Origin: UBA1794 sp031552405
GTDB lineage: Bacteria > Bacteroidota > Bacteroidia > Bacteroidales > Bacteroidaceae
Assembly (NCBI GenBank): GCA_031552405.1
Contig: JAVBMN010000011.1
Span: 62,001-126,000, forward strand
DNA length: 64,000 bases
Reading direction: 5' to 3'
The notes beneath the pieces were generated by a model. It was not told where the DNA came from. It saw only the letters and a list, made by a program, of their open reading frames with translations, and ran no database searches. Every line of letters begins with the position of its first letter. Position 1 is the stretch's first letter. Positions 33,145 to 42,789 of the stretch are shown here, piece by piece. The position numbers and the translations under genes were made by a program.

Positions 33145-35535
33145 TTACTTCAACCGAATTTCAGCTCCGTATAATTTGGGCGTTACGTACTTGAATTCTT
33201 TCTTTTCTACGGTGGTAGCTCCTACTTCTACTTCCTTTTTCTGGGGAACGGCATAGCCGATGGCGATGCGTTTTTTGCCCTTGGTGAGTTCAAAGGGGAG
33301 GATGTATTCATGTTCGAAGAATCCGCTCTCGGCCTTATCCGGGAGGGCGGTGGGGGTGAATTCCACTCCGTCGATCTTCATGGTATAGCGTGTGGCGGTT
33401 TCGTCGCCGTGATAGGTCACGCGCAGTTTTACTTCCTTATCCAGCGGTATGCGGAGGTCGAAGTGGAAGTCCGACTTTGACTGTACCCATTCCTTCCCCT
33501 CTGTTTCTCCCTTGTCGAGGTAGAAACACTGGAAGGAGTGATCGTACATGGAGATGGAATCGCCCGGCTCAAGGCGGTCATACACACTTTCCGGGAAAGT
33601 GCGGTAACGGCTTGTAAACTCTGCCCAGCCCCCGGGGGTATACACATCGGTGTACAGGGAGTAACGCTCGCCATGCATGCGGAAGAAGGGCTTGAGGGTG
33701 AAGTCGGCAGGTACGCCCAGCCCCTTGGTGCGGAATGTGAGTGGGGTACCTTCTATGGGTTCTATCTGTTTCAGCCAGTTGGGGTTAGTGGTCACAATGG
33801 CGGGTACGTCAATGGTGGCTCCTTCCTTGTTTACATTGTAGCAATCGTGGCCGATGCCGCGGCGGGTGCGGTCGGTCATGGCTTCCTGTCCCAGGGCGGC
33901 GGCCAGCACCACAGGTCCGTATAGTACGGCTGTGCGGGTGGGATTGTCGGGCATGGTCCAGGTGTGCAGTGACATGGGCAGGGTGAACTCTATCTTATCA
34001 CCTGACTTCCACACCCGTTTGATGGAGAGGTAGCTTGAGGGTGAAGAGCTTATATCTTGTTTCTTGCCGTTGATCTTAAGGATGCACCCCTGTGTGGCCC
34101 AGTAGGGTACACGCAGGTTGATGCACAGCTCCACGGGGCGCTTGGCCTTGAGGGTAAACTGCATGTGGTCTTCGTCGGGGAAGCGGGTGTCCTGCGTCAG
34201 GGTGACGTTTTGTTCCTCCCAGATGAGTTCGGAGGCTATGAACTGGTTCACCCACAGTTGTGTTCCCTGATGGTAATAGATGCAGTTGCCGAACTTAGAA
34301 TACGATTCGATGCCCGATCCGCTGCAACAGAAGTAGGAGTCGGACGGTTCGGAATACGCGCGAAACATACCCGGACGCATCGGGATGTAGTACATGGCCG
34401 TACCTCCCACCTCCGGATGTTGCGTGCCCAGTATGCCGTTAAGTGCAGCGCGCTCGTAATAATCGGCATATTCCGCCCGGGGCTCCCAGCAGAAGAGGTG
34501 CTCTGTGAGTTTCAGCATGTTATAGGTGTTGCAGTTTTCGTGGTCATAGGGGCCCAGCATGTCGGCCAGTTTCCAAGGCTCGGAGCGGAAGTGCTCGTAA
34601 TTACTGTTGCCGCCTGTTACGTAGCTGCGGGCATTTGTGATTTCTTCCCAGAAGAAGATGCTCAGATTCTTATATACCGGATCGGCCGTCAGCTCATATT
34701 GGCGTGCGGCGGCCACTACTTTGGGGAACTGGGTGTTGGCATGCATGCCGGTCATTTTGTCGGTATAATTCTTCAGAGGATTGAGGAAGGCATCCTGATG
34801 AAAGTACATGGCGGCATCTTTGTATTTAGCATCACGGGTGATGGCGTAAAGGTTCCAGAGCGATTCCCCAACTCCTCCATACTCCATTAGCAGCATTTTT
34901 TCGCGTTCGGGATAGGTGAGCTTGTTGTTGCGGGTATAAAACCAGTTGCCCATGCGTTTGGCTGTTTCCAGCGCTTCGGGGTTGTCAAAGTACAGGTAGG
35001 CATCCACCAGTCCGGCAAGGATCTTATGCAATGTGTAGTATGGAGCCCACACTTGTGTGCCGGCTTCTACGCGGTCAATAAAGGATTCCGGATAGGCACT
35101 CAGGTATCCCGAGGTGCCCAATGCCTGTTGCACGGTGCTCAACTCGTGTATCAGTGTATCGGCTTTGAGCTTCAAACGTTCATCACCCGTCGCGGCGTAC
35201 ATCATTCCCAGTGCGGATAGGAAATGCCCGGTGAAGTGTCCCCGTAGTTCCGACCAGGGGCTTTCCCATCCGGCCATCGGGCTCACGGTATTCGGCAGTC
35301 CTGCGTTGGCCCTGAAATTATGCACCAGCTGCAGGGTATTGAAATGCAACAGGTACTCGTAATTTATGTCGAGCGTTTCTTTATACACTCCGTCCTTTAA
35401 ACGGACGGTACCAGGCTTGAAAGGCTGTGCCTGAAGCGTGGCTTTGCAATTAATGACTACCTCTTGTGCACTACCAGTCTGTGCAAAAAAGAGTATTGCA
35501 GTGGCACAGAGTGTTTTCAGAAAAGCTCTATTCAT
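33145..35535 (-). CDS. GH127 family glycosidase (beta-L-arabinofuranosidase type)
   Basis: 796 residues with a signal peptide (TAILFFAQTGSAQ). The DUF1680/GH127 alpha/alpha barrel spans about 35-560 and beta domains follow. Metal and catalytic residues of the family are present: ENC in DHENCNTYNMLKLTEH and the double Cys in FCCSGSGIES, matching the zinc-bound Glu-Cys-Cys-Cys site of the characterised arabinofuranosidase HypBA1, where one Cys is the nucleophile. The substrate is probably a beta-linked L-arabinofuranoside, but GH127 relatives act on other sugars. The long C-terminal part (about 650-796) is larger than in the minimal enzyme. Divergent from the TetR operon. Confidence 0.88.
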   Translation of the reverse strand: MNRAFLKTLCATAILFFAQTGSAQEVVINCKATLQAQPFKPGTVRLKDGVYKETLDINYEYLLHFNTLQLVHNFRANAGLPNTVSPMAGWESPWSELRGHFTGHFLSALGMMYAATGDERLKLKADTLIHELSTVQQALGTSGYLSAYPESFIDRVEAGTQVWAPYYTLHKILAGLVDAYLYFDNPEALETAKRMGNWFYTRNNKLTYPEREKMLLMEYGGVGESLWNLYAITRDAKYKDAAMYFHQDAFLNPLKNYTDKMTGMHANTQFPKVVAAARQYELTADPVYKNLSIFFWEEITNARSYVTGGNSNYEHFRSEPWKLADMLGPYDHENCNTYNMLKLTEHLFCWEPRAEYADYYERAALNGILGTQHPEVGGTAMYYIPMRPGMFRAYSEPSDSYFCCSGSGIESYSKFGNCIYYHQGTQLWVNQFIASELIWEEQNVTLTQDTRFPDEDHMQFTLKAKRPVELCINLRVPYWATQGCILKINGKKQDISSSPSSYLSIKRVWKSGDKIEFTLPMSLHTWTMPDNPTRTAVLYGPVVLAAALGQEAMTDRTRRGIGHDCYNVNKEGATIDVPAIVTTNPNWLKQIEPIEGTPLTFRTKGLGVPADFTLKPFFRMHGERYSLYTDVYTPGGWAEFTSRYRTFPESVYDRLEPGDSISMYDHSFQCFYLDKGETEGKEWVQSKSDFHFDLRIPLDKEVKLRVTYHGDETATRYTMKIDGVEFTPTALPDKAESGFFEHEYILPFELTKGKKRIAIGYAVPQKKEVEVGATTVEKKEFKYVTPKLYGAEIRLK

Positions 35536-35722
35536 GGGTGATCGATATTAAAATAGAATTGTTTCAGATCTATAGATTTATAAACTGCAAAGATGCAAAA
35601 AAACTTTATACTACGATCCTTACAGGCTTTTTCCGTAGGGTTTCTTTCATCTTTTGGCTCGTTTGTTTTACTACTCCGAGGGGGCAAGACGAAATCTTTT
35701 ATGGAAAATAATTGAAGAATCG

Positions 35723-35753
35723 TTTGGGATATTAAAACTTCAGCGTATATTTG
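35723..35753 (+). promoter_or_regulatory. Consensus promoter of the TetR/efflux operon
   Basis: TTTG (35723-35726), exactly 19 bases, then TATATTTG (35746-35753): a full match to the Bacteroidetes promoter. It lies 42 bases before the ATG at 35795, which decides that start over the longer frame from 35654. Confidence 0.85.
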
Positions 35754-35794
35754 CAGCGTTGTTTAACAGAGATGTTAATTCTAAATGGTTTGTT

Positions 35795-36409
35795 ATGAAT
35801 GAAGTATTGACCAAGGAACAAGAGATTCTAAAGGCTGCCGAGGAGGTTTTTCTGGAGAAAGGCTTTGCCCTTGCAAAGACTACGGAGATAGCCGGAAAGG
35901 CTGGAGTAACGCATGCGATGCTGCACTATTACTATCGGACAAAGGAAAAAATCTTCGAAAAGATCTTTGAAAGAAAGATACGGGAGTTGACTGCTTCGCT
36001 GGCGGTGCATTTCCCTGCCGACATGCCGTTTCTGGAACTGGCGCGCTTGCTGGTGGAGTCGCATTTTGACTTTGTGGCCGCCAATCCGCGTCTTCCGCGC
36101 TTTGTGCTTCAAGAGGTGATTTCCAACCCCTCGCGTTCCGTAGGGGTGCGTAAGCTGGTGACGCCGTTTGTGGATCAGTTGCTTACTGATCTGACCGGAA
36201 GGATGGATGAGGCTGTCCGCAAAGGAGAGATTCGACCCGTAGAGCCTTTGCATTTGCTGTACGATGTGGCTTCGCTCAATATCTTTGCATTCCTTTCACT
36301 TCCGGCGGTGGTGCAGGTGATGAAGCTTTCGGAGAAAGAGTGTCAGCGGTTTTTGGCGCAACGTAAGGCGGAAAATGTAGAGGTGGTCTTGTCCCGCCTT
36401 CGGCCCTAG
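35795..36409 (+). CDS. TetR-family repressor of the efflux operon
   Basis: 204 residues from ATG at 35795, downstream of a consensus promoter. The N-terminal HTH (about 10-55) reads KTTEIAGKAGVTHAMLHYYYRTKEKIFEKIF; the rest is the helical ligand-binding and dimerisation domain. It is the first gene of a set that corresponds in content to E. coli cecR(ybiH)-ybhGFSR, so it most likely represses its own transport genes until a drug or toxic compound binds. Confidence 0.88.
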   Translation: MNEVLTKEQEILKAAEEVFLEKGFALAKTTEIAGKAGVTHAMLHYYYRTKEKIFEKIFERKIRELTASLAVHFPADMPFLELARLLVESHFDFVAANPRLPRFVLQEVISNPSRSVGVRKLVTPFVDQLLTDLTGRMDEAVRKGEIRPVEPLHLLYDVASLNIFAFLSLPAVVQVMKLSEKECQRFLAQRKAENVEVVLSRLRP

Positions 36410-36473
36410 TGTTTTTTTGAACGGGCGTTAACAGGCTTGTTAAATAGGTGTGTAAAAGCTAATCAGATAAAGT

Positions 36474-37742
36474 ATGAAAAAGTATTGTATTGTACCATTT
36501 CTTTTCCTTTGTGTAGTTCCGGCAGTATTGTCTGCGCAGGTTAGTCTGGAAGATTGCCAGCGCAAAGCGCGGGAGAACTACCCGCTTATCCGCCAGCAGG
36601 AGCTGATCCGCAAGTCTGGCGAATACTCAATTTCCAACCTTGCGAAAGCGTATCTTCCGCAGGTTTCGCTTGGGGCTAAGGCCAGTTACCAGTCGGATGT
36701 GACAGAACTGCCCTTTGAGGAGATTCCCATGATGGAAGGGCTGGGTATTGAACTGCCCAGTAAAGATCAGTATCAGGTGCAGGTGGATGTGAACCAGACT
36801 ATCTGGGACGGTGGGGTTACCGCGAATAAGAAAGCCCTGCAGCGCGCTTCCACCCACGTGGATGAGCAGCAGTTGGAGGTAAACCTCTATGCGTTGAACG
36901 ATCGGGTGAATAACCTGTTCTTCGGAGTGCTTCTGCTGGAAGAGCAGATGGCTCAGAACAAGATTCTGCAAGAGCAGCTGCGCCTGAACAAACAACAGGT
37001 GCAGACTGGCATCAGTGGGGGCGTGGCCAATGCAGCCGACCTGGATGCGGTGGATGTAACCCTGCTCAGCGCCATCCAACAGCAGGAGGAGTATTATTAT
37101 TCCCTGAAAGCATACCGGGATATGCTCTCGCTCTTTACCGGTGAGAACATGCGTACGGTATCTTTACAGAAACCTGCATCCCTGCAGTCTTCCCAAGATA
37201 TCTACCGTCCGGAACTCTCTTTATATGATGCTCGCTCAAGCTATCTGAAGCAACAGCAAAAGGGGCTTGATACAGACTTATATCCTCGCGTTAACGCCTT
37301 CCTGAACGGAGGATACGGCTTGCCGGGACTGAACATGCTGAGTTCTGATTTTGAGCCGTACTATGTGGTGGGCCTGCGCCTTTCGTGGAATCTCACCTCG
37401 CTCTATACCCGCAAAAACAGCCAACGCCTGCTGAAGAACTCCATGATGGATGTGGAACTGAGCCGCGAAACTTTCCTGCTGAATACCCGCATGGATCTGT
37501 CGCGCCAAAAGGAGGAGGCCGATAAGCAGCTGGCTCTCATGCAGCATGACGATGAGATCATCCGCCTGCGCGGAAACATCCGCAAAGCCTCCGAACTGAA
37601 GTTGGAAAATGGTACCCTTACTACTACTGACCTTATGCGTGATGTGCTGAACGAACACCAGGCACGCTTGCAGAAAGTGATTCATGAGGTGCAGTGGCTC
37701 AAAGGACTGTATCAGCAGAAAACCACAGCGAATGCCCAGTAG
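36474..37742 (+). CDS. TolC-family outer-membrane efflux protein
   Basis: 422 residues, signal peptide (FLFLCVVPAVLSAQ), then two OEP repeats with long coiled helices (LEEQMAQNKILQEQLRLNKQQVQ; ALMQHDDEIIRLRGNIRKASELK). It would form a trimeric channel-tunnel across the outer membrane and periplasm for the ABC exporter encoded behind it. The stop codon overlaps a GTAGGGGCGGATTG half-repeat (37739-37752). Fairly short for the family but with no obvious gap. Confidence 0.87.
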   Translation: MKKYCIVPFLFLCVVPAVLSAQVSLEDCQRKARENYPLIRQQELIRKSGEYSISNLAKAYLPQVSLGAKASYQSDVTELPFEEIPMMEGLGIELPSKDQYQVQVDVNQTIWDGGVTANKKALQRASTHVDEQQLEVNLYALNDRVNNLFFGVLLLEEQMAQNKILQEQLRLNKQQVQTGISGGVANAADLDAVDVTLLSAIQQQEEYYYSLKAYRDMLSLFTGENMRTVSLQKPASLQSSQDIYRPELSLYDARSSYLKQQQKGLDTDLYPRVNAFLNGGYGLPGLNMLSSDFEPYYVVGLRLSWNLTSLYTRKNSQRLLKNSMMDVELSRETFLLNTRMDLSRQKEEADKQLALMQHDDEIIRLRGNIRKASELKLENGTLTTTDLMRDVLNEHQARLQKVIHEVQWLKGLYQQKTTANAQ

Positions 37743-37752
37743 GGGCGGATTG
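37739..37752. repeat. Half copy of the GTAGGGGCGGATTG repeat
   Basis: Fourteen bases identical to the left arm of the hairpin at 25316; the matching right arm is absent. The TAG stop of the TolC-type gene is part of it. Confidence 0.6.
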
Positions 37753-37786
37753 ACTAATAAAAAGACAATTATAAAAATATCCCAAT

Positions 37787-38698
37787 ATGAAACTCAGAAT
37801 CCCCTTATTCTTGCTGGCCGCCTTGTCATTGGCTGCCTGTAGCGATGACCGCGATGCCTATCAGGCTACCGGTACTTTTGAATCCACCGAGGTGCTTGTC
37901 TCCGCCGAGATCGGCGGAAAACTTCTGTCCTTTGTTATCCAGGAGGGAGATCGCCTTGAAGCTGGCCGCGAAATAGGCTGTATTGATACCGTGCAGCTTT
38001 ATTTGAAGAAGATGCAACTCATAGCCAGTAACTCTTCCGTGAAGAGCCGCCGCAAGGATGTGAGCAAAGAGATAGCCGCTCTGCAGCAGCAGATAGCCAC
38101 CCAGGAACGTGAAAAAGCGCGTTATGAAAACCTGGTTCGTGGCAATGCCGCCAATCAAAAACAGGTAGACGATATCGAGTCTCAGATTGCAGTATTGCGC
38201 AAGCAGCTTGCCGCCCAGCGTGAAAATCTGGAGAACAGCAACCGCAGCATCACGGAGGAAAGCTCCTCAATGGATGTACAAATCGCCCAGTTGGACGACC
38301 AGCTTCGCCGCTGCCACCTGTCCTCGCCCCTGACCGGTACCGTGCTGGCCAAATATGCCGAGCCGGGTGAGATGGCGGTACAGGGGAAGGCCCTGTTTAA
38401 GGTAGCCGATCTGGACCGTATGTTCCTTCGCGCCTACCTCACTTCCGAGCAACTGGCACAGGTAAAGGTAGGGCAGCAGGTGAAACTGATAGCTGATTTC
38501 GGTGGCGAAAGCATCCGCCCTTATACCGGTACCATCACCTGGATATCCGGCGAGGCGGAGTTTACACCCAAGAGTATCCTTACCAATGACGAGCGTGCCA
38601 GTCAGGTATATGCCACCAAGATAGAAGTGAAGAATGACGGCTATCTGAAGATCGGTATGTACGGCCGCGTGCAGCTTTCCGGTGAATCTAACAAGTAA
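37787..38698 (+). CDS. HlyD-family membrane fusion lipoprotein (YbhG-like)
   Basis: 303 residues. Lipobox LAAC (Cys at residue 18), then a lipoyl-like half (TEVLVSAEIGGKLLSFVIQEGD), a coiled-coil hairpin (about 85-165; VDDIESQIAVLRKQLAAQRENL) and the second lipoyl/beta-barrel half (LSSPLTGTVLAKYAEPGEM; FLRAYLTSEQLAQVKVGQQV). It bridges the inner-membrane ABC permeases and the TolC-type channel. The spacing of 44 bases from the TolC gene and 7 to the first ATPase gene supports one operon. Confidence 0.88.
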   Translation: MKLRIPLFLLAALSLAACSDDRDAYQATGTFESTEVLVSAEIGGKLLSFVIQEGDRLEAGREIGCIDTVQLYLKKMQLIASNSSVKSRRKDVSKEIAALQQQIATQEREKARYENLVRGNAANQKQVDDIESQIAVLRKQLAAQRENLENSNRSITEESSSMDVQIAQLDDQLRRCHLSSPLTGTVLAKYAEPGEMAVQGKALFKVADLDRMFLRAYLTSEQLAQVKVGQQVKLIADFGGESIRPYTGTITWISGEAEFTPKSILTNDERASQVYATKIEVKNDGYLKIGMYGRVQLSGESNK

Positions 38699-38705
38699 CT
38701 TGCTT

Positions 38706-39623
38706 ATGAACGCTATTGAAGTCCGTAACCTGCAAAAATCGTACCGCTCCATTCGTGCGCTCCGGGAGGTGTCCTTCTCCGTGCCGCAGGGTGAGCTGTT
38801 CGGACTGATCGGCCCTGACGGTTCCGGAAAAACCACCTTGTTCCGCCTGCTTACCACTTTACTGCTGCCCGATGGTGGCGAAGCCTTGGTAAACGGGATG
38901 GATGTGGTGCGCGATTATACGCGTATCCGGCGGGAGGTGGGTTATATGCCCGGGCGCTTTTCGCTCTATCAGGATCTGACGGTAGAGGAGAACCTGCGCT
39001 TCTTTGCCTCTGTCTTTGGTACTACGATAGAAGAGAATTATCACCTTATTAAGGATATATACAGCCAGATAGAACCTTTCAAGAACCGCCGTGCCGGAGC
39101 GCTTTCCGGAGGTATGAAACAGAAACTAGCCCTAAGCTGCGCTTTAATTCACAAGCCTGTGGTGTTGTTTCTGGATGAGCCTACTACGGGGGTGGATCTT
39201 GTGTCGCGCCGTGAGTTTTGGGTCATGTTGCAAAACCTGAAACAGCAGGGAATTACTATCCTAGTGTCTACCCCTTATATGGATGAGGCGGTGCTTTGTG
39301 ACCGCATTGCCCTGATGCAGGAAGGTGAGTTTCTGCAAATCGCCACCCCGACACAGCTAATGGCTGACTATCCGGAAACGTTGTGGGCGGTGCGTGCCAC
39401 AGATATGTCGCACTTGTTGCAGGAATTACGTCGTACGGAGGGGGTGCATTCCTGTTTCTCCTTTGGTGATACGCATCACGTAACGGTGGATACCAACCGT
39501 CTTACCTGTGTAGGACTTGCGGAGCACCTCACCCATAGAGGGTTCTCAGAGGTCAGCGTGGCTCCTGTGCAGCCTGGCATTGAGGATTGTTACATGTTAT
39601 TATCCCAACAAAGCAAGTTGTAA
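38706..39623 (+). CDS. ABC transporter ATP-binding protein 1 (first half of a YbhF-like ATPase)
   Basis: 305 residues from ATG at 38706; the in-frame start at 38682 would lie inside the HlyD gene. Walker A GPDGSGKTT, signature LSGGMKQKLAL, Walker B VVLFLDEPTTGVD and the H-loop region replaced by STPYMDEA. It has a C-terminal extension of about 80 residues as in drug and export ATPases. E. coli YbhF carries two such domains in one chain; here they are two genes. Ends 2 bases before the start of ATPase 2. Confidence 0.87.
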   Translation: MNAIEVRNLQKSYRSIRALREVSFSVPQGELFGLIGPDGSGKTTLFRLLTTLLLPDGGEALVNGMDVVRDYTRIRREVGYMPGRFSLYQDLTVEENLRFFASVFGTTIEENYHLIKDIYSQIEPFKNRRAGALSGGMKQKLALSCALIHKPVVLFLDEPTTGVDLVSRREFWVMLQNLKQQGITILVSTPYMDEAVLCDRIALMQEGEFLQIATPTQLMADYPETLWAVRATDMSHLLQELRRTEGVHSCFSFGDTHHVTVDTNRLTCVGLAEHLTHRGFSEVSVAPVQPGIEDCYMLLSQQSKL

Positions 39624-39625
39624 GA

Positions 39626-40363
39626 ATGGAACCAGTTATTGAAGTACAGAACCTGACCAAACGGTTTGGCAGTTTCACGGCAGTGGATCATATCTCATTC
39701 GCTGTGGAGCGCGGAGAGATCTTTGGCTTCCTGGGCGCCAACGGGGCGGGGAAGACTACAGCTATGCGCATCCTGTGTGGCCTGAGTAAGCCAACCGGAG
39801 GGGAGGGGCGCGTGGCGGGGTTTGACCTCCGCACGCAGTCGGAAGAAATTAAGAAGCACATCGGCTATATGAGCCAGAAGTTCTCTTTGTATGAGGACCT
39901 GAAGGTATGGGAAAACATCCGCCTCTTTGGTGGAATATACGGCCTGTCAAAGAGTGAGATACAATCGCGTACCACCGAAATTTTGGATACGCTGGATATG
40001 GCTGCCGAACGTAATACGCGGGTGTCCGACCTCCCGCTAGGCTGGAAACAGAAGCTGGCCTTTTCCGTAGCTATCCTCCACCGGCCCGATATAGTGTTCC
40101 TGGATGAGCCTACGGGTGGGGTGGATCCCATTACCCGTCGCCGCTTCTGGGAATTGATCTATGAAGCGGCTGATCAGGGTATCACCGTGTTTGTGACTAC
40201 TCATTACATGGATGAGGCCGAGTATTGCCGTCGTGTATCTATTATGGTGGATGGCCAGATCCGTGCTTTGGATACTCCTGCCGCACTAAAACAGCAGTTG
40301 GGTGTATCCTCCATGGATGAAGTGTTTTATTGTCTGGCGCGCCAGGCCAAACGAGGAGATTAA
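39626..40363 (+). CDS. ABC transporter ATP-binding protein 2 (second half of a YbhF-like ATPase)
   Basis: 245 residues from ATG at 39626, 2 bases behind ATPase 1; the upstream in-frame start at 39587 would overlap it. Walker A GANGAGKTT, Walker B IVFLDEPTGGVD and H-loop TTHYMDEA are intact. The signature reads LPLGWKQKLAF instead of LSGGxxQ; an LPLG signature is also known in the second domain of YbhF/RbbA-type ATPases. The pair would form one heterodimeric motor. Confidence 0.87.
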   Translation: MEPVIEVQNLTKRFGSFTAVDHISFAVERGEIFGFLGANGAGKTTAMRILCGLSKPTGGEGRVAGFDLRTQSEEIKKHIGYMSQKFSLYEDLKVWENIRLFGGIYGLSKSEIQSRTTEILDTLDMAAERNTRVSDLPLGWKQKLAFSVAILHRPDIVFLDEPTGGVDPITRRRFWELIYEAADQGITVFVTTHYMDEAEYCRRVSIMVDGQIRALDTPAALKQQLGVSSMDEVFYCLARQAKRGD

Positions 40364-40368
40364 GTGAT

Positions 40369-41502
40369 ATGAAGCAGTTTTTGTCTTTTATAGGAAAAGA
40401 GTTTTACCACATTTTTCGTGACTCACGGACTATGCTCATTCTGTTGGTTATGCCTATAGTGCAGATTATCCTGTTCGGATTTGCCATCTCCAATGAGGTA
40501 AAGAATCTGCGTGTCGCAGTTTTTGATCCGGGAAACGATCCGCTCACCCAGCGGATTGAGGAACGGATTGATGCAAATGATGCGTTTCATTTTGTGGCTG
40601 CCCTGCATAGCAGGGAGGAAGTAGAGGAAGTGTTTCGCAAGAACCGGGCCGACTTGGTAGTGGTGGTAGGTCGGGATTTCAGCAACGAACTTCGCCATGC
40701 AGGCGGTGCTTCCCTGCAGGTGATGACGGATGGTTCGGATCCCAATACCGCACAGTCTGCCGGACAATACATGACTGCCATTTTGCAATCTGTAGTAAAG
40801 GATGAGTTAAATCCCGTCCCGGGCGGTGCAGCCTCTGCTTCGGAGGTGAATACGCCAGGGCAGATACACCCCAATGTGCAACTGTTGTACAACCCCGGAA
40901 TGAAGGCTGCCTATAACTTTGTGCCGGGAGTGATGGGGATGATCCTGATGCTGATCTGTGCCATGATGACTTCTGTGTCTATTGTCCGCGAGAAGGAACG
41001 TGGTACGATGGAGATCCTCCTGGTATCGCCTGTGCGTCCCATTCTTGTCATCTTTTCAAAGGCGGTGCCTTACTTTATTCTTTCATTTGTGAACCTGAGT
41101 ACTATTCTGCTGCTGTCACGTTATGTGATTCATTTGCCTATTGCCGGAAGCCTGGCGTTACTGATTGGGGTATCTCTCCTGTTTATCTTGGTGGCTTTGG
41201 CTTTGGGCTTGCTGATTTCTACGATTGTAGAAACCCAGATGGCGGCTATGCTTGTCTCGGGAATGGTGTTGATGATGCCGGTAATGATCCTTTCGGGAAT
41301 GATGTTCCCCACTGAGGATATGCCGTGGATTCTTCAGGGTATTTCCCACCTTGTGCCTGCCAAGTGGTATATCCTGGCTGTGAAAAAGGTGATGATTGAA
41401 GGGCTGGGTTTTCATTCCATCTTGCGTGAAACCGGTATTTTAGCCTTTATGGCTATTGTGCTCCTTGCTGTGAGTATCCGCAAGTTTAAGGTGCGGTTGT
41501 AG
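40369..41502 (+). CDS. ABC-2 type permease 1 (YbhS-like)
   Basis: 377 residues from ATG at 40369 (MKQFLSFIGKEFYHIFRDSRTM). One N-terminal membrane helix, a large periplasmic domain (about 45-180), then five membrane helices in the C-terminal half (FVPGVMGMILMLICAMMTSVSIVREKERGTMEILLVSP is the typical start). It forms the export path together with permease 2. Start lies 5 bases behind ATPase 2. Confidence 0.88.
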   Translation: MKQFLSFIGKEFYHIFRDSRTMLILLVMPIVQIILFGFAISNEVKNLRVAVFDPGNDPLTQRIEERIDANDAFHFVAALHSREEVEEVFRKNRADLVVVVGRDFSNELRHAGGASLQVMTDGSDPNTAQSAGQYMTAILQSVVKDELNPVPGGAASASEVNTPGQIHPNVQLLYNPGMKAAYNFVPGVMGMILMLICAMMTSVSIVREKERGTMEILLVSPVRPILVIFSKAVPYFILSFVNLSTILLLSRYVIHLPIAGSLALLIGVSLLFILVALALGLLISTIVETQMAAMLVSGMVLMMPVMILSGMMFPTEDMPWILQGISHLVPAKWYILAVKKVMIEGLGFHSILRETGILAFMAIVLLAVSIRKFKVRL

Positions 41503-41526
41503 TATTCAGCTTTAAAAATAAAGACT

Positions 41527-42630
41527 ATGTTACGATATTTGTTAGAGAAAGAGTTCAAACAACTTTTCCGGGACAGCTTCCTGCCCCGCCTGATTGTGAT
41601 GTTTCCGCTGATGGTCATGATCATACTTCCCTGGGCGGCAAATATGGAGGTCAAGGAGGTGGGGCTGACAGTGGTGGATTGCGACCACTCGGTATTGTCC
41701 CGCCAACTGACTGAGAAGTTCCGTGCTTCGGATAACTTCCGCTTCAGTGAGATGAAGGCTTCTTATGAAGAGGGTTTGGCACTAGTGGAGAAGGGTACGG
41801 CGGATGTCATTCTGGTGATCCCGCCTCGTTTTGAGAAGGATCTGATGCGCGGAGAGAATGTGGAAGTACAGATCTCCTCCAATGCCGTGAACGGCATGAA
41901 GGGTGGATTGGGAAGCTCGTATGCGATCTCCATTGTCAATGCTTTTGGGAAGGAGGTTCGTGCCGGGGTTGCGCCGACATCAACCCGCGGACAGGTACAG
42001 ATACAGGTGCTGAACCGTTTTAATCCGCATATGGATTACAAGGTTTTTATGATTCCCGCCATGATGGTAATGTTGCTTACCATGCTTTGCGGCTTCCTTC
42101 CTGCATTGAACATTGTGAGTGAGAAGGAGAAGGGCACCATTGAACAGATCAATGTAACACCGGTGGGTAAGTTTACATTTATTCTGGGTAAGCTGATTCC
42201 CTTCTGGCTTATCGGCCTCTTGGCGTTAAGTCTCTGTCTCTTTGTGGCTTGGATGGTGTATGGGCTTCTTCCTGTGGGAAGTTTGCTGACGGTATATCTC
42301 TTTGCGGTGATGTATATCCTTACTGTATCCGGTCTGGGTCTGGTCATCTCTAATTATTCGGAAACCATGCAGCAGGCTGTCTTTGTGATCTTTTTCTTTG
42401 TGATTGTATTGCTGCTGACGAGTGGATTATTTACCCCTGTACACAGTATGCCTGAGTGGGCACAGACGCTTACCCTATTCAACCCGTTGAAATATTTTAT
42501 GCAGGTAATGCGTCAGGTGTATCTGAAGGGAAGTGTCTTCTCTGATCTCTATCCCCAAGCCTTGGCATTACTTTGTTTTGCCGGAGCCTTTAACTCATGG
42601 GCTGTGCTGAGCTATCGGAAGAGGAATTGA
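41527..42630 (+). CDS. ABC-2 type permease 2 (YbhR-like)
   Basis: 367 residues with the same layout as permease 1: N-terminal helix after LLEKEFKQLFRDSFLPRL, periplasmic domain (about 40-170), five membrane helices, and the cytoplasmic NIVSEKEKGTIEQINVTPV motif. Last gene of the efflux operon, followed by a strong hairpin. Confidence 0.88.
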   Translation: MLRYLLEKEFKQLFRDSFLPRLIVMFPLMVMIILPWAANMEVKEVGLTVVDCDHSVLSRQLTEKFRASDNFRFSEMKASYEEGLALVEKGTADVILVIPPRFEKDLMRGENVEVQISSNAVNGMKGGLGSSYAISIVNAFGKEVRAGVAPTSTRGQVQIQVLNRFNPHMDYKVFMIPAMMVMLLTMLCGFLPALNIVSEKEKGTIEQINVTPVGKFTFILGKLIPFWLIGLLALSLCLFVAWMVYGLLPVGSLLTVYLFAVMYILTVSGLGLVISNYSETMQQAVFVIFFFVIVLLLTSGLFTPVHSMPEWAQTLTLFNPLKYFMQVMRQVYLKGSVFSDLYPQALALLCFAGAFNSWAVLSYRKRN

Positions 42631-42644
42631 GACAAAATCTTTTT

Positions 42645-42680
42645 ATCTGCAGTTGTTTTATTGTTAAAACAACTGCAGAT
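42645..42680. terminator. Hairpin behind the efflux operon
   Basis: ATCTGCAGTTGTTTTA (42645-42660) pairs perfectly with TAAAACAACTGCAGAT (42665-42680) with a 4-base loop. There is no long T-run after it, but its place at the operon end suggests termination or 3' protection. Confidence 0.7.
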
Positions 42681-42725
42681 ATTCGTAAAATAGAGCGAAT
42701 GTTTGCATAAATCAGCTTATTTTAC

Positions 42726-42733
42726 TAATATTG
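42726..42733 (+). promoter_or_regulatory. Weak -7 box before the histidine kinase
   Basis: TAATATTG is one base from TAnnTTTG and is followed by the GC typical after these boxes. The start codon would be 56 or 98 bases downstream. Confidence 0.35.
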
Positions 42734-42789
42734 CAGCGCGTGAATAGGTAACAAGTATTTAGCGACCTATTTACATTTGTGTCTATTTG

